Positions 1-9,610 of a DNA stretch of 51,037 nt are shown here, in pieces (position 1 is the first letter of the stretch; each line of letters starts with the position of its first letter). The position numbers and the translations under genes are program-made. The stretch is from positions 1 to 51,037 of the forward strand of contig JASEJN010000019.1 in the NCBI GenBank assembly GCA_030016385.1, given 5' to 3'. This DNA comes from Clostridiales bacterium. GTDB taxonomy: Bacteria > Bacillota > Clostridia > Clostridiales > Oxobacteraceae. Below the pieces are notes generated by a model. It was not told where the DNA came from. It made no database searches and saw only the letters and a list, made by a program, of their open reading frames with translations.

Positions 1-177
1 CTCTTGATATTTTTCAGGGTAACTTCCACTTTAAGAGGATAAGGGGTGGAACTTAATTTGATAATTGAGTAATATTTTTCAAATATAAAATATGCATCCA
101 CTTGGATATATGGCTATTCTAATATTCGCAGTATAGAGGTATAATATATTCAGTACACGCTAGGAGGTCGTTGTAAG
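1..177. promoter_or_regulatory. Leader and promoter region of the first gene
   Basis: No gene is visible here. A TATAAT -10 box lies at 140-145, but no good -35 box is 17 bases upstream, so the promoter is only a candidate. A TAGGAGG ribosome site at 161-167 serves the ATG at 178. At 22-55 there is a short inverted repeat (TTCCAC and GTGGAA) that may end an upstream transcript, but it lacks a T run. Confidence 0.45.
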
Positions 178-1011
178 ATGGGAAAGCCAAGTATGTTCAG
201 CAGTAATTATCACAGGGAAATACGCAGGAGAAGGATAATAAACACGCTGCTTATACTTTTATCGTTACTCGTAATCGGTATGATAGTATTTAATAAGCAG
301 ACTATAACATATTTCAACAAGTTTAAGGCGAGTGTAAATACTCCGGTTAAAAGAAATGCAAAACAAATAGAAGGCAGCAAGAACAATACGGGAAAAAACA
401 AACAGGACAGCGCGAAGCCAAAGCCTGCTGAGCAAAAACCTGCAGAACCGGCAAAGAATAATGGCAGCTTTACATTTGCATTTCCCGATAATACGTCAGT
501 TTCTATAGAATATACGCAGGAAAACGATGAAAAAAAGTTTACCGGCATAAGCCAAAATAATAACGGGATAACCTATGACATAAGAGATGATGGAAAAGCC
601 ATAACATTTGACTATCCAAAGACCAGCGATATCTGGATATTCAATATCGATGGTTCAAGTAAGAAATTAAACCCGGACTTCTATAAGTCGACGGGAGGAA
701 ACGGCAAGATATTCAAAAAGTCTGACATCCTTGAAAGATACAGCAATTATATGTGGGCTGCAAAGCCGAAGTTTTTAAAGGACGGGCGCATATTATACCA
801 GTCATATGTTCCATGGTTTCGTAAAACAAACAACTGCATACTATGGGCTGTAAGTGCCGATGGGACATCAAACAGGATGATCCTGGATACGAAGCAGACC
901 GATCCTGTTACATATTCCGGGTTTACAGATGATGGTAAGCTGATCATCGAAATAAAGGGAACAAAATATGCACTGGATGCAGATAGCAGGAGGAAGGTAA
1001 AGATAGACTAG
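178..1011 (+). CDS. Membrane-anchored protein, paralogue of the next gene
   Basis: I do not recognise a named family. The 277-residue protein has a basic N-terminus, then one hydrophobic segment at about residues 21-39 that should anchor it with the rest outside the cell. A low-complexity Lys/Pro/Ala/Glu linker follows (about 60-95), then a beta-rich domain with short repeated strands of the TolB/propeller type. The segment YSNYMWAAKPKF, followed by a GRILYQSYVP stretch, matches YPSYIWAESPEF plus DRLSFISDLP in the downstream gene, so the two are tandem paralogues. Only 10 nt separate them, so they are probably co-transcribed. The start is supported by TAGGAGG 10 nt upstream. A role in sensing or envelope binding would be a guess. 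Confidence 0.8.
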   Translation: MGKPSMFSSNYHREIRRRRIINTLLILLSLLVIGMIVFNKQTITYFNKFKASVNTPVKRNAKQIEGSKNNTGKNKQDSAKPKPAEQKPAEPAKNNGSFTFAFPDNTSVSIEYTQENDEKKFTGISQNNNGITYDIRDDGKAITFDYPKTSDIWIFNIDGSSKKLNPDFYKSTGGNGKIFKKSDILERYSNYMWAAKPKFLKDGRILYQSYVPWFRKTNNCILWAVSADGTSNRMILDTKQTDPVTYSGFTDDGKLIIEIKGTKYALDADSRRKVKID

Positions 1012-1021
1012 GGGGCATATA

Positions 1022-2107
1022 ATGAAGAAGACAAATATCGCTTTTGCATTTACAATGGTAATCGTGCTGCTGCTTGGCGCTTTATATATAGGCAAATCTG
1101 CCGCGGATAGGGAAAAAGGTCAGGCAGGCGGTTACAAGGATGATGGTAAAGAAACAGTTTCCAGCCAGGGAGGCAGCAAGACATTTTTTGGAGAATATAA
1201 ATACGAGCTGTCCGGTAAAGAAAAAATAATTGTAAATTACATGAAATCCGGGCAGGGTATAAAGATTTTTTCTATAAGCCCTGTTGCCGATAAGAAGAAA
1301 TACGATATATCGCAGGGAGGCAGTGCGGCAGCCTACAAGACCGATGATGGAGCTATCTGGCTATTGTTTAATGATGGAACATTTAAAAAGATATTAGCCG
1401 ATAGTTATGGCCGAATAAAATTATCGGATGTCAGAAAAAAATATCCTTCATACATATGGGCTGAAAGCCCGGAATTCATATCTGAAGACAGATTGAGTTT
1501 TATTTCAGACCTTCCAGATACGTCTGCAAATCCTAAAAAGTCATTATGGGAGGCAAGTTTGCAGAACGACAGCATAAAAAAAGTATATACCCCGAATTCT
1601 GCTTCCTTTAGATATTTAGGAATAAGAGATGACGGGAAAATGCTGGTACTCGACGGGGAGCAAATAGCGGCCGTTGATACTGACAGCGTTTCCGTTGAAA
1701 ATGTAGATGTATCTCAAAAACATATAATCAGTTTTTCAGATGGAGGCAACAAGATATTATTTGCTAAAATGTTTCAGGACAAGCCGGATTTTGGCAGTCT
1801 GTATGTCATGAATGGATACGGGAAGAACATAACAAAGCTTCCGGATATAAAAAATTACACCGCAACGGATATGGGCGCATGGAACGGCGACGGTTTGAAA
1901 TATGCCCTTGTTGCCAAGCAATCCGGGGGAATCAATGCTGAAATTGTAGTTATAAGTTTCGATGATGATTCCGACGATGTTGATATGAATGGATACAGCC
2001 TTAAAGAAAGAAGTGCATTGCCGGATAAAAGCCAGATAGAATGGCTAAACGATGAGACCATATCGATAGATACCGGCAGTGATGTTTTTACGGTTGATCT
2101 TCAGTAA
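1022..2107 (+). CDS. Membrane-anchored beta-propeller-like protein, second tandem paralogue
   Basis: A 361-residue protein with an N-terminal signal anchor (hydrophobic residues about 7-24) and an extracytoplasmic beta-rich domain. Repeated strand-turn units with motifs such as IRDDGKMLVL and FSDGGNKILFAK resemble TolB/WD40-like propeller blades. Its middle part aligns with the upstream 277-residue protein. This copy has about two further blade-like units at the C-terminus, where the shorter paralogue stops. The start sits behind AGGGGG at 1010-1015. It forms an operon with the upstream gene. No catalytic motif is visible; protein or glycan binding at the cell surface is the most natural inference from the fold. 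Confidence 0.8.
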   Translation: MKKTNIAFAFTMVIVLLLGALYIGKSAADREKGQAGGYKDDGKETVSSQGGSKTFFGEYKYELSGKEKIIVNYMKSGQGIKIFSISPVADKKKYDISQGGSAAAYKTDDGAIWLLFNDGTFKKILADSYGRIKLSDVRKKYPSYIWAESPEFISEDRLSFISDLPDTSANPKKSLWEASLQNDSIKKVYTPNSASFRYLGIRDDGKMLVLDGEQIAAVDTDSVSVENVDVSQKHIISFSDGGNKILFAKMFQDKPDFGSLYVMNGYGKNITKLPDIKNYTATDMGAWNGDGLKYALVAKQSGGINAEIVVISFDDDSDDVDMNGYSLKERSALPDKSQIEWLNDETISIDTGSDVFTVDLQ

Positions 2108-2171
2108 CAGAACGGATATGCATGATAATAGAGTTATTAAAAAGTCCACCTTGTTTTAATTTCATTTTGTA

Positions 2172-3200
2172 ATGTCGGATGCGGTATTACAAAATAAAGT
2201 TATTTTAGGGTGGGCTTTAGCATTTTTTGATGATATTGAATATTATATAAAGAACATATTATTGTTGTTTCAATGGGCGAAAAAGGAGGGGGTAAATACG
2301 AGCGGCGCAAAAAGATTTAAGCAATATGATATATCACCTCTTCGGGGGAAGGTACCATCGATATTCATCAATAACTATTTGGACGATCCTCAAAATATAG
2401 AACTGTTATCATTTCTTGCAGGGCTTTTTAGATCCTGCGGTGATTTTGACAGGGGAGTCAAGATAAGCGAGGAGATAGTAAATAAAGCGGATTTGAATGA
2501 AAATAATCTTAAGGAAATAAGCATTGCAGTGTGGAATTTATATATATTATCAAAGATATATATAGAGCAGGAGAGATTCGATAAGGCTTACAGGGCTCTT
2601 GACGCAGCGGAAAAGTACTGGTCGAGGGATCTGATACTTGTCGATATTACGGGGATGAATCAGGTAAGAGATAAAGAAGATTTGTGGCTCAGGCGTGCTT
2701 TCGCATACATGATACAGGGAAGAAAGGGCGATTTTGAAAGCATAATAGACAGGGTTATGCTTTCAAGATACGAATTGTATAACAGAGCTTATGAAGTTAC
2801 GGGCGAAGTGCCGATACAGGACCATTGCCTTCTTGATTGTTTTGAATACTCGAGCTATATGTGCAGGAACATGGAGGATTTAAAGGGTGCGGTTATATTT
2901 ATAAAGACGGCGCTTAGATATTTGGGGAAAATACCGATGGACAATAATTACCTATCTGGCAAGATATCGGAGAGAAAGGGAGATCTTATGAGTGCGTATA
3001 CTTATTATCTGAAGTTTTATCTTACAAACAGGGCACAGTGTTTCGGCGGCACCCTTATCTATGGCACCTGTAAAAGCTGCGCATTTTTCGAGACGCAAAA
3101 CGGCGCCGATGGCATGTGCAGGAGAAACAATATTTCTTCAGAGCAGCATAAAGCATGTTCAAAATATATTCCATTGCCTGTTAAGGCTGAACTTTTATAG
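2172..3200 (+). CDS. TPR-like helical protein with C-terminal four-cysteine motif
   Basis: Unrecognised. Residues about 70-290 are helical with TPR-like spacing (for example LLSFLAGLFRSCGDFDRGVKI and AYRALDAAEKYW). The C-terminus holds Cys300, Cys303, Cys316 and Cys329, a regular CX2CX12CX12C array that could bind zinc or an iron-sulfur cluster; that is inference. No signal peptide, so cytoplasmic. The start is uncertain: the ATG at 2172 has no good ribosome site, while a strong GGAGGGGG at 2285-2292 lies inside the frame but is not followed by an in-frame ATG, GTG or TTG at the right distance. The next gene is 360 nt away, so it is likely monocistronic. Confidence 0.7.
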   Translation: MSDAVLQNKVILGWALAFFDDIEYYIKNILLLFQWAKKEGVNTSGAKRFKQYDISPLRGKVPSIFINNYLDDPQNIELLSFLAGLFRSCGDFDRGVKISEEIVNKADLNENNLKEISIAVWNLYILSKIYIEQERFDKAYRALDAAEKYWSRDLILVDITGMNQVRDKEDLWLRRAFAYMIQGRKGDFESIIDRVMLSRYELYNRAYEVTGEVPIQDHCLLDCFEYSSYMCRNMEDLKGAVIFIKTALRYLGKIPMDNNYLSGKISERKGDLMSAYTYYLKFYLTNRAQCFGGTLIYGTCKSCAFFETQNGADGMCRRNNISSEQHKACSKYIPLPVKAELL

Positions 3201-3288
3201 AATAAAATTATCCGCCGGTCGTTATAAAGCACGTATATGCTTTCCATTTGAAGAATATTATGGAAAGAGCAATTAACGGAAAGGCTTC

Positions 3289-3379
3289 AGAGTCTGTTGA
3301 CTTTAGTTTCAGGATAAGCAAAATCAATGTTTGAACTTAGTTGGGTTTTGATTCTGCCCCGAACAAGTTTACAGACTCT
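3289..3379. repeat. Palindromic intergenic element (candidate, single copy)
   Basis: The ends are inverted repeats: AGAGTCTGTTGACTT at the left and, read on the other strand, AGAGTCTGTAAACTT at the right (13 of 15 match). Inner arms AAAATCAA and TTTTGATT also pair loosely, so the 91-nt unit can fold into one long imperfect hairpin. The flanking nonamers AAAGGCTTC and ATATACTTC agree at six positions, a possible worn 9-bp target duplication. It resembles in style, but not in sequence, the 99-nt elements elsewhere in the window. Confidence 0.5.
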
Positions 3380-3510
3380 ATATACTTCGAGCTTAGCGAT
3401 TGAAATAATATTCTTCATATAAAAAACATGGACTTCCGTATAAAATTCTGTCAGACATGATAAACTTATAATGGCATTTCGCTATTTCTGTATATTTTTT
3501 TCGCCCTTGT

Positions 3511-3519
3511 TGGTATAAT
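3511..3519 (+). promoter_or_regulatory. Extended -10 promoter element
   Basis: TGGTATAAT at 3511-3519 is an extended -10 box (TGn plus TATAAT), about 55 nt upstream of the start of the next gene. The -35 region (TATATT at 3491-3496) is poor, as is usual for extended -10 promoters. Confidence 0.5.
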
Positions 3520-3576
3520 TTAAATTGCCTTGAATAATAGATATCAAAGGAATATTTTCATGTGGAGGAGAATCAT

Positions 3577-4887
3577 GTGAGAAAAATAATAAATGTACTT
3601 GTTGTAATTATTTTCATCGTATGTGTTATCTATTATTTCGGTATTGATTTTAACAAGGTATTAAGCGGGCTTAAACCCGGCAATAATTCATCTACGGGGA
3701 ATGCAGACAAAACAGAAGTCGTCAATAACTCGACAGTGAATATGCCGGCTATAAACACCAGCCTGAATGATATAAAGAAAGTATATGATATACTCTTAAA
3801 GTTTATTATAAACCAGAAAAAAGATAAGAGCCTTGTTGAGAGCTTTAAAAACGGGGACCAGAGCTTGAATGGAAGATCTTACATAACCGATAATGCCCTA
3901 TCTGCAATACTGCTTACAAACGAAAAGGATCAAGCTTGTAAGGATGCGGCATTGGACATACTTAAAAATATTTCCAAGATACAAAACAGCGATGGCTCAT
4001 GGTATGACTTTTATGATACATCAGGCAAGGTCGCGGTGGTGTCAGGCAAAGAATATAAACAATCGAGTACGGGAAACAATGCGCTTTTATTATATGCTTA
4101 TTCATACTATAGCATCGCTGCCAAGGATAATCAGTTTATGGACGTTATGAAAAAATCCGCTGGATTTATAAAATCGACATGGGATGGCAAATCCAATATG
4201 CTGCCTGAGAATAAGAATACGCAGAAGGGCGTTTATACTGTTAAAAGCAATGCATATTCATATTTCGGGCTTTCCGAATATGCGCTTTCAGCTATATTGG
4301 AGGATTACAGCGAATATAAGGATAAAATGTACCTTGCGGGGGAAATAGCCTCGTGGATAGGAAGCTCCCTTAAAAAGGATACATTTATAACAAGCTATGA
4401 TGGCAAGAATACCGTAAACCTTATCGATCTGGATTCACAGACACTTGGGGCATTGGTGCTCAAGGCGTCTCATCAGGATGCCAGATTAAAATATACATCC
4501 AAGGAATATGAAAGCAACCTGGCAAAACTATATAAAAAGCAGGATACGCTCGAGGGATACAAGATTAATGAAGAAGCCAAGAACAGCCTTTATATATGGT
4601 GGGAGGGTACGTGCAAGGTGCCTCTTGCCCTCACAAAGTATGGGGACTCAAAGAAATCGATTGATAGTGCATCATACATAAAAAAACTTTTCTCGGACAG
4701 CGGCGATACTATAAAGGGAATCCCTTTAAATTCCATGCTGGATAAGGACAAAAAAATAAACAAGACAGAAAGCATTTCATCCTCCGCATGGTTTGGATTA
4801 GCTTACCAGTGCATGAATGACAGTACAATCAACAGTATGGTTTTCGGAAATGAAGAAGATACATTTCAGCATGTGAAAAAGCAATAA
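3577..4887 (+). CDS. Secreted or membrane-anchored alpha/alpha-toroid-like protein
   Basis: 436 residues from the GTG at 3577. I prefer this start because GGAGGAG at 3564-3570 stands 6 nt before it; the in-frame GTG at 3562 would overlap that ribosome site. The N-terminus has a single hydrophobic segment (about residues 4-22), so the protein is exported or anchored. The rest is helical, with glycine and aromatic motifs (NSDGSWYDFYD, TGNNALLLYAYSYYS, IWWEGTCKVPLAL) typical of alpha/alpha-barrel (six-hairpin or terpenoid-cyclase-like) folds found in glycan-acting proteins. I cannot assign catalytic residues or a substrate. It is probably monocistronic, with an extended -10 promoter upstream and a strong terminator downstream. 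Confidence 0.75.
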   Translation: MRKIINVLVVIIFIVCVIYYFGIDFNKVLSGLKPGNNSSTGNADKTEVVNNSTVNMPAINTSLNDIKKVYDILLKFIINQKKDKSLVESFKNGDQSLNGRSYITDNALSAILLTNEKDQACKDAALDILKNISKIQNSDGSWYDFYDTSGKVAVVSGKEYKQSSTGNNALLLYAYSYYSIAAKDNQFMDVMKKSAGFIKSTWDGKSNMLPENKNTQKGVYTVKSNAYSYFGLSEYALSAILEDYSEYKDKMYLAGEIASWIGSSLKKDTFITSYDGKNTVNLIDLDSQTLGALVLKASHQDARLKYTSKEYESNLAKLYKKQDTLEGYKINEEAKNSLYIWWEGTCKVPLALTKYGDSKKSIDSASYIKKLFSDSGDTIKGIPLNSMLDKDKKINKTESISSSAWFGLAYQCMNDSTINSMVFGNEEDTFQHVKKQ

Positions 4888-4973
4888 AAAAGTCAGGCAA
4901 TGCGCCGTTATAAAATATGTATGCGACAAATCAAAATAAAATCAGCATCATTTTTTAATACAACCGGAAATTA

Positions 4974-5023
4974 ATCCAAAAGAGACGTTTTTTGAATATA
5001 AAAAGCGTCTCTTTTGGATTTTT
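4974..5023 (+). terminator. Rho-independent terminator
   Basis: A perfect 14-bp inverted repeat (ATCCAAAAGAGACG at 4974-4987 and CGTCTCTTTTGGAT at 5006-5019) is followed by a T run. It ends the upstream secreted-protein transcript. Confidence 0.9.
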
Positions 5024-5176
5024 GTCAGAAAGTAATTGCACACATGTAAATATTTTATTGAATATATTGCAGTGAGAAGAGGATTTTATAACAGTTCCGA
5101 ATTTTATTTCAACATCAGGGGCCGGATTAGATAACTATATTCGATAAGGCCAATTTGATTATGGGAAGGTGGTATC

Positions 5177-6070
5177 ATGGGGGATTACCGCCCTGTTAAA
5201 TATTTTCCCATGGGATTTTTCAAGGATGCCGATGAACCCGTTATCTGCGGTGATTTTATTGTATTTGTACAGAATATCTATAATGGAACAAGGATTGTAA
5301 TATATAATATAGTTTCAGGTAAGATGGAAACAGTTGTGATGGAGAATAAATTGTGCTTTAATCTCCATTCCGAAAATAATTGTATAGCGTTTGAGTTCGC
5401 AGGTATAAGACATGGAATCGGGGTAATTTTTTTGGATACGCTTGAAACCTTTGAATATACCAATGCAGAACAGGATATATTATTTGGAGGAATATGGAAC
5501 AAATGCCTTATATACAGGGATGCCCACAATATTTTTTTGCTTCACATGGAAAATAAAAGCAAAGACGCCCTTGCATACTGTCACAATGTCTTGGGGCCTC
5601 CGGCCGTGGGATATGGGACATGTGCATGGCTTCAATTATATAAGGAAAAGAGCTGTATCATATTCTATGATATTTTAAAGAATAAAATCCTTGTTCTGTC
5701 CTCTCCCGGGTTCATAAATAGAATATGCGCTGTAGGCAGGTATATAGTATACCAGAGCTGCTTCAACAATAAATGCGTAATATATAAATATGATATCGGA
5801 AATGGGAGACTGGAAAGCATTTTTGAGAAGTCCGGATGGATTGAACTATATGAAGGCAAGGATGATAAAATCATCTTTACAGTGAGGAAGCAATTTGGGG
5901 AGGAATATTTATTCGATTTATGGATATATAATTTAAAAGATGATGAAGCATCAAAAATACTCTCTGATTACAGGAATTTAGTGATACCTGCTGTATCCGA
6001 TAAAGTTTTGCTGCTGATAGCTGCAAAGGAAAAGGGAGATGATGTTTCATTTATGGAGTATGGACCATGA
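5177..6070 (+). CDS. Propeller-like protein of unknown function
   Basis: 297 residues, no signal peptide and no membrane segment, so cytoplasmic. The sequence is almost entirely beta strands in repeating units of about 40-45 residues with hydrophobic triplets (DFIVFVQNIYNGTRIVIYNI, RYIVYQSCFNNKCVIYKYDI), as in WD40/TolB-like propellers. It is relatively rich in Cys (about ten), which fits a reducing compartment. The ATG at 5177 follows a GGAAGGTGG ribosome site. Terminators on both sides (4974-5023 and 6079-6105) make it a single-gene unit. No enzymatic motif is visible. It may be functionally linked to the other propeller-like proteins at 178-2107, but that is inference. Confidence 0.75.
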   Translation: MGDYRPVKYFPMGFFKDADEPVICGDFIVFVQNIYNGTRIVIYNIVSGKMETVVMENKLCFNLHSENNCIAFEFAGIRHGIGVIFLDTLETFEYTNAEQDILFGGIWNKCLIYRDAHNIFLLHMENKSKDALAYCHNVLGPPAVGYGTCAWLQLYKEKSCIIFYDILKNKILVLSSPGFINRICAVGRYIVYQSCFNNKCVIYKYDIGNGRLESIFEKSGWIELYEGKDDKIIFTVRKQFGEEYLFDLWIYNLKDDEASKILSDYRNLVIPAVSDKVLLLIAAKEKGDDVSFMEYGP

Positions 6071-6078
6071 TTAAATTA

Positions 6079-6105
6079 GCCGGCTGTGCCGGCAAAATTT
6101 TTTTT
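6079..6105 (+). terminator. Rho-independent terminator
   Basis: GCCGGC-TGT-GCCGGC forms a very stable 6-bp GC stem with a 3-nt loop, followed by AAAA and a run of eight T. It ends the propeller-like gene. Confidence 0.9.
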
Positions 6106-6173
6106 AGCAGGGATATAATATTTTTCAAATAATTTTGATACGGTCTGATTATAAATTGCAATATTAAATAAAA

Positions 6174-6202
6174 TTGGCAACTATCAATAATTATGATATA
6201 AT
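6174..6202 (+). promoter_or_regulatory. Sigma-A promoter of tig
   Basis: TTGGCA at 6174-6179, a 17-nt spacer and TATAAT at 6197-6202, about 55 nt before the tig start. Confidence 0.75.
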
Positions 6203-6256
6203 TAAATGGTTGCAAACCTGGGCTAAGTTTCACATGTATACATAAGGGAGGATAAT

Positions 6257-7549
6257 ATGATGGATGTAAAAATAGAAAAAAAGGACAACAATGTTGTTGA
6301 ACTCGAAATAACCGTTCCGGCTGAAGAATTTAAGAAGGGCATAAATAAATCATATCGTAAAAATATTGGTAAATTCAATATACCGGGTTTCAGAAAGGGT
6401 AAAGCACCAAAGGAATTAGTTGAGAAAATGTACGGCGAAGGGGTATTCTATGAGGATGCTGTAAATTTTGCCATCGATGAGACATATCCCAAAGCTATAG
6501 ATGAAAACAATGTTGAGCCTGTAGACAGGCCAAATATTGACATAAAGGATATCGGCAAAGACAAGGATCTTGTTTATACGGCAAAGGTTACTGTAAAACC
6601 CGAAGTTGAGCTTGGAGAATATAAGGGCATAGAAGTTTCAAAGAAAGAGTACCCCGTCACAGATGATGATATCGACAAGCAGATTGAAAGCATGAGGCAG
6701 AAGAATGCAAGGCTCATAACGAAAACCGACGGAACAATTGCCAAGGGTGATATTGCCGTAATAGATTTTGAAGGATCTATAGATGATGAACCTTTTGAAG
6801 GTGGAAAGGGCACCAATTACCAGTTGGAGATAGGCAGCGGATCATTTATAGAAGGCTTTGAAGACCAATTGATCGGTAAAAAAGCCGATGAAAAGGTAGA
6901 TGTGCATGTCAAGTTTCCGGACGATTATCAATCAAAAAAACTTGCAGGCAAGGAAGCCCTTTTTAAAGTGAAAATAAATGAGGTAAAATATAAAGAACTT
7001 CCGCAGCTTGATGATGAATTCGCAAAGGATGTTTCAGAGTTTGAAACCCTGGATGAGCTTAAGGCTGATCTTAGAAAAAAGACAAAGGAAAGAAATGATT
7101 TAAGAGCAAATAAAGAATTTGAGGACGCAGTCGTAAAAAAGGTTGTGGAAAATGCAAAGGTGGATATACCATCTGTAATGGTTGACAGGGAAATAAATTA
7201 TATAATGGACGATATAAAATACAGGCTGAGCTATCAGGGGATTACTCTTGAGCAATACGCGTCCTATTTAAATACCACAGTTGACAAGATGAAAGAAGAA
7301 TACAAGGATATAGCGCATAATAAAGTCAAGACAGCTCTGGTGCTCGAAAAAATAGGCAAGGCTGAATCCATAGATGTATCCGATGAGGAAATCGGCAAGG
7401 AGATAGAACATCTTGCAAAAGATTATAATCAGGATTTAGAAAAATTTAAGGGCACAATAAAAGATAGGGAGAGAAATATCATAAAAGATGATATAATAAC
7501 AAGAAAGACGATCAATTATTTGGTTCAAAATGTAAAAAAGGCTGAATAA
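6257..7549 (+). CDS. tig: Trigger factor (ribosome-associated chaperone and prolyl isomerase)
   Basis: 430 residues, the normal length. The N-terminal ribosome-binding domain carries the signature loop GFRKGKAP (about residues 44-51), which docks on ribosomal protein uL23 near the exit tunnel. A central FKBP-type peptidyl-prolyl isomerase domain follows at about 155-245 (GDIAVIDFEGSIDDEPFEGG), then the long helical chaperone arm to the C-terminus. It holds and helps fold nascent chains in the cytoplasm. ATG codons at 6257 and 6260 both lie behind GGGAGG, so the exact start is ambiguous by one codon. It has its own sigma-A promoter and leads the tig-clpP-clpX-lonB-lon-engB block that is typical of clostridia. 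Confidence 0.98.
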   Translation: MMDVKIEKKDNNVVELEITVPAEEFKKGINKSYRKNIGKFNIPGFRKGKAPKELVEKMYGEGVFYEDAVNFAIDETYPKAIDENNVEPVDRPNIDIKDIGKDKDLVYTAKVTVKPEVELGEYKGIEVSKKEYPVTDDDIDKQIESMRQKNARLITKTDGTIAKGDIAVIDFEGSIDDEPFEGGKGTNYQLEIGSGSFIEGFEDQLIGKKADEKVDVHVKFPDDYQSKKLAGKEALFKVKINEVKYKELPQLDDEFAKDVSEFETLDELKADLRKKTKERNDLRANKEFEDAVVKKVVENAKVDIPSVMVDREINYIMDDIKYRLSYQGITLEQYASYLNTTVDKMKEEYKDIAHNKVKTALVLEKIGKAESIDVSDEEIGKEIEHLAKDYNQDLEKFKGTIKDRERNIIKDDIITRKTINYLVQNVKKAE

Positions 7550-7682
7550 TTTGCTTTGTATAAGAAAATAATATTTAAGTATTTATTAAAAAATGATACA
7601 ATAAATTTGTAATTGTGCTTTAACCTGAATTAAAATATAAATTATTATTGGAGTTTTTGCTCATGTTGGGGAGGTAATTTTT

Positions 7683-8264
7683 ATGAGTTTAGTTCCGGTT
7701 GTAGTTGAACAAACAAATCATGGCGAAAGATCATATGATATATATTCGAGGTTACTGAAGGACAGGATCGTTTTTCTTGGAGAAGAGGTAAATGATGTGA
7801 CTGCAAGCCTTGTAGTCGCGCAGCTTTTATTTCTTGAAGCGGAAGATCCTGACAAGGATATTTCGTTGTACATCAATAGTCCGGGAGGTTCGATTTCTTC
7901 AGGGTTTGCCATATATGACACCATGCAGTATATTAAACCCGATGTTTCCACCATTTGTGTAGGAATGGCTGCTTCTATGGGTGCGTTTTTGCTTGCTGCG
8001 GGTGCAAAGGGGAAAAGGCTTGCTCTTCCCAATGCTGAAATAATGATCCATCAGCCATTAGGCGGTATGCAAGGTCAGGCGACCGACATGGCGATACAGG
8101 CCGATAGGATTATAAAGATGAAGAAGAAATTAAACAAGATATTAAGTGAAAAGACCGGCCAGCCTCTTGAAAAAATAGAAAAGGATACCGAAAGGGATCA
8201 TTTCATGTCAGCTGAGGAAGCCACAGCGTATGGCCTGGTAGATAAAGTTATAACCAGTCATTAG
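7683..8264 (+). CDS. clpP: ATP-dependent Clp protease proteolytic subunit
   Basis: 193 residues, standard for ClpP. The serine-protease triad is complete: Ser98 in GMAASMGAF, His123 in [10 protein letters not shown] and Asp172 in the TERDHF segment. ClpP assembles as a two-ring tetradecamer and degrades substrates that ClpX or ClpC feed into it. It has little or no propeptide. The ATG is preceded by GGGGAGG. It lies 133 nt after tig and 38 nt before clpX, its unfoldase partner. I see no clear CtsR operator (tandem GGTCAAA) in the tig-clpP gap. Confidence 0.98.
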   Translation: MSLVPVVVEQTNHGERSYDIYSRLLKDRIVFLGEEVNDVTASLVVAQLLFLEAEDPDKDISLYINSPGGSISSGFAIYDTMQYIKPDVSTICVGMAASMGAFLLAAGAKGKRLALPNAEIMIHQPLGGMQGQATDMAIQADRIIKMKKKLNKILSEKTGQPLEKIEKDTERDHFMSAEEATAYGLVDKVITSH

Positions 8265-8302
8265 TTTATCAGCCTATTAAATAAGCCAAGAGAGGTGAAA
8301 AA

Positions 8303-9607
8303 ATGTCCAAATTTGATGACAAGAAACAGCTTAAATGCTCATTTTGCGGCAAAAGCCAGGATCAAGTCAGAAGGCTTATAGCAGGACCTGGAGTATATAT
8401 CTGCGACGAGTGCATAGAGTTATGTTCTGAGATAATCGCTGAAGAGTTTGAAGAAGATACTGAATTGGATCTTACAGATATACCAAAACCCAGACAGATA
8501 AAAGAATACCTTGACCAGTATGTAATAGGCCAGGACAGGGCAAAGATCGCACTTGCTGTTGCAGTTTATAATCATTATAAAAGAATTAATTTATGCGGAA
8601 AAGATGAAGACGTAGAACTTCAGAAAAGCAATATACTTCTTCTTGGCCCAACAGGATCAGGCAAAACATTGCTTGCCCAGACCCTTGCAAAGATGTTGAA
8701 TGTACCTTTTGCAATTGCTGATGCTACTTCTCTTACAGAGGCAGGTTATGTTGGTGAAGATGTTGAGAATATACTGCTTAAATTGATTCAAAATGCTGAT
8801 TATGATATAGAAAGAGCGGAAAAGGGTATTGTATATATAGATGAAATAGATAAAATCGCCAGAAAATCCGAAAATCCATCTATAACAAGGGATGTATCGG
8901 GAGAAGGCGTACAACAGGCGCTTTTAAAGATACTCGAAGGCACGGTAGCCAGTGTGCCGCCTCAAGGCGGAAGAAAGCATCCGCACCAGGAGTTTATTCA
9001 AATAGATACTACAAATATACTTTTTATTTGTGGTGGAGCATTTGATGGGATTGAAAAGATAATTGAGAAGAGAACCAGGCAAAGTTCAATGGGATTTGGC
9101 GCGAGGATATTGAGTAAAACCGAAAAGGATATAGGCGATATTTTAAAAGATATTCTTCCGGAAGATTTGCTCAAATACGGTTTGATTCCTGAATTCGTGG
9201 GTAGGCTGCCTGTTGTCGTGACTTTAGGTTCCCTTGACAAGCAGGCTTTGATGAACATATTGACGGAGCCTAAAAATGCCCTCGTCAAGCAGTATCAAAG
9301 ATTATTCGAACTCGACAATGTAAAGCTTACGTTTACCCAGGACGCACTTGAGGCTATTGCCGAGCAGGCGATACAGAGAAAGACCGGTGCAAGAGGGTTA
9401 AGGGCGATAATCGAGGAATTGATGGTCGATGTCATGTACGACATACCATCGAGAGAGAATATTGAAGAATGTAAAATCACAAAAGATACGGTTTTGAGGA
9501 TCACGCCTCCTGAGCTCAAGCAATGCGAAGGTGAAAGAAAACCGTTAAAAAGGCCCCTTAAAAAGGCTGGAAAACTTAAAAAAGGTACAGAATCGTCAGT
9601 ATCATGA
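8303..9607 (+). CDS. clpX: ATP-dependent Clp protease ATP-binding subunit ClpX
   Basis: 434 residues, full length. An N-terminal C4 zinc-binding domain (Cys12, Cys15, Cys34, Cys37) recruits substrates and adaptors. The AAA+ core has Walker A GPTGSGKT at residues 115-122, the GYVGEDVE pore-loop motif, Walker [11 protein letters not shown] and the sensor-2 motif KTGARGLR. ClpX hexamers unfold tagged proteins and thread them into ClpP, encoded just upstream. The C-terminus is basic and low in complexity (lysine-rich last 25 residues). A strong terminator follows, so clpP-clpX can form one transcript unit and lonB is transcribed separately. Confidence 0.98.
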   Translation: MSKFDDKKQLKCSFCGKSQDQVRRLIAGPGVYICDECIELCSEIIAEEFEEDTELDLTDIPKPRQIKEYLDQYVIGQDRAKIALAVAVYNHYKRINLCGKDEDVELQKSNILLLGPTGSGKTLLAQTLAKMLNVPFAIADATSLTEAGYVGEDVENILLKLIQNADYDIERAEKGIVYIDEIDKIARKSENPSITRDVSGEGVQQALLKILEGTVASVPPQGGRKHPHQEFIQIDTTNILFICGGAFDGIEKIIEKRTRQSSMGFGARILSKTEKDIGDILKDILPEDLLKYGLIPEFVGRLPVVVTLGSLDKQALMNILTEPKNALVKQYQRLFELDNVKLTFTQDALEAIAEQAIQRKTGARGLRAIIEELMVDVMYDIPSRENIEECKITKDTVLRITPPELKQCEGERKPLKRPLKKAGKLKKGTESSVS

Positions 9608-9610
9608 TAT

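Noticed and set aside
7550..7682. CtsR or CIRCE operator upstream of clpP
   Set aside because: Neither tandem GGTCAAA boxes nor the CIRCE inverted repeat can be seen.
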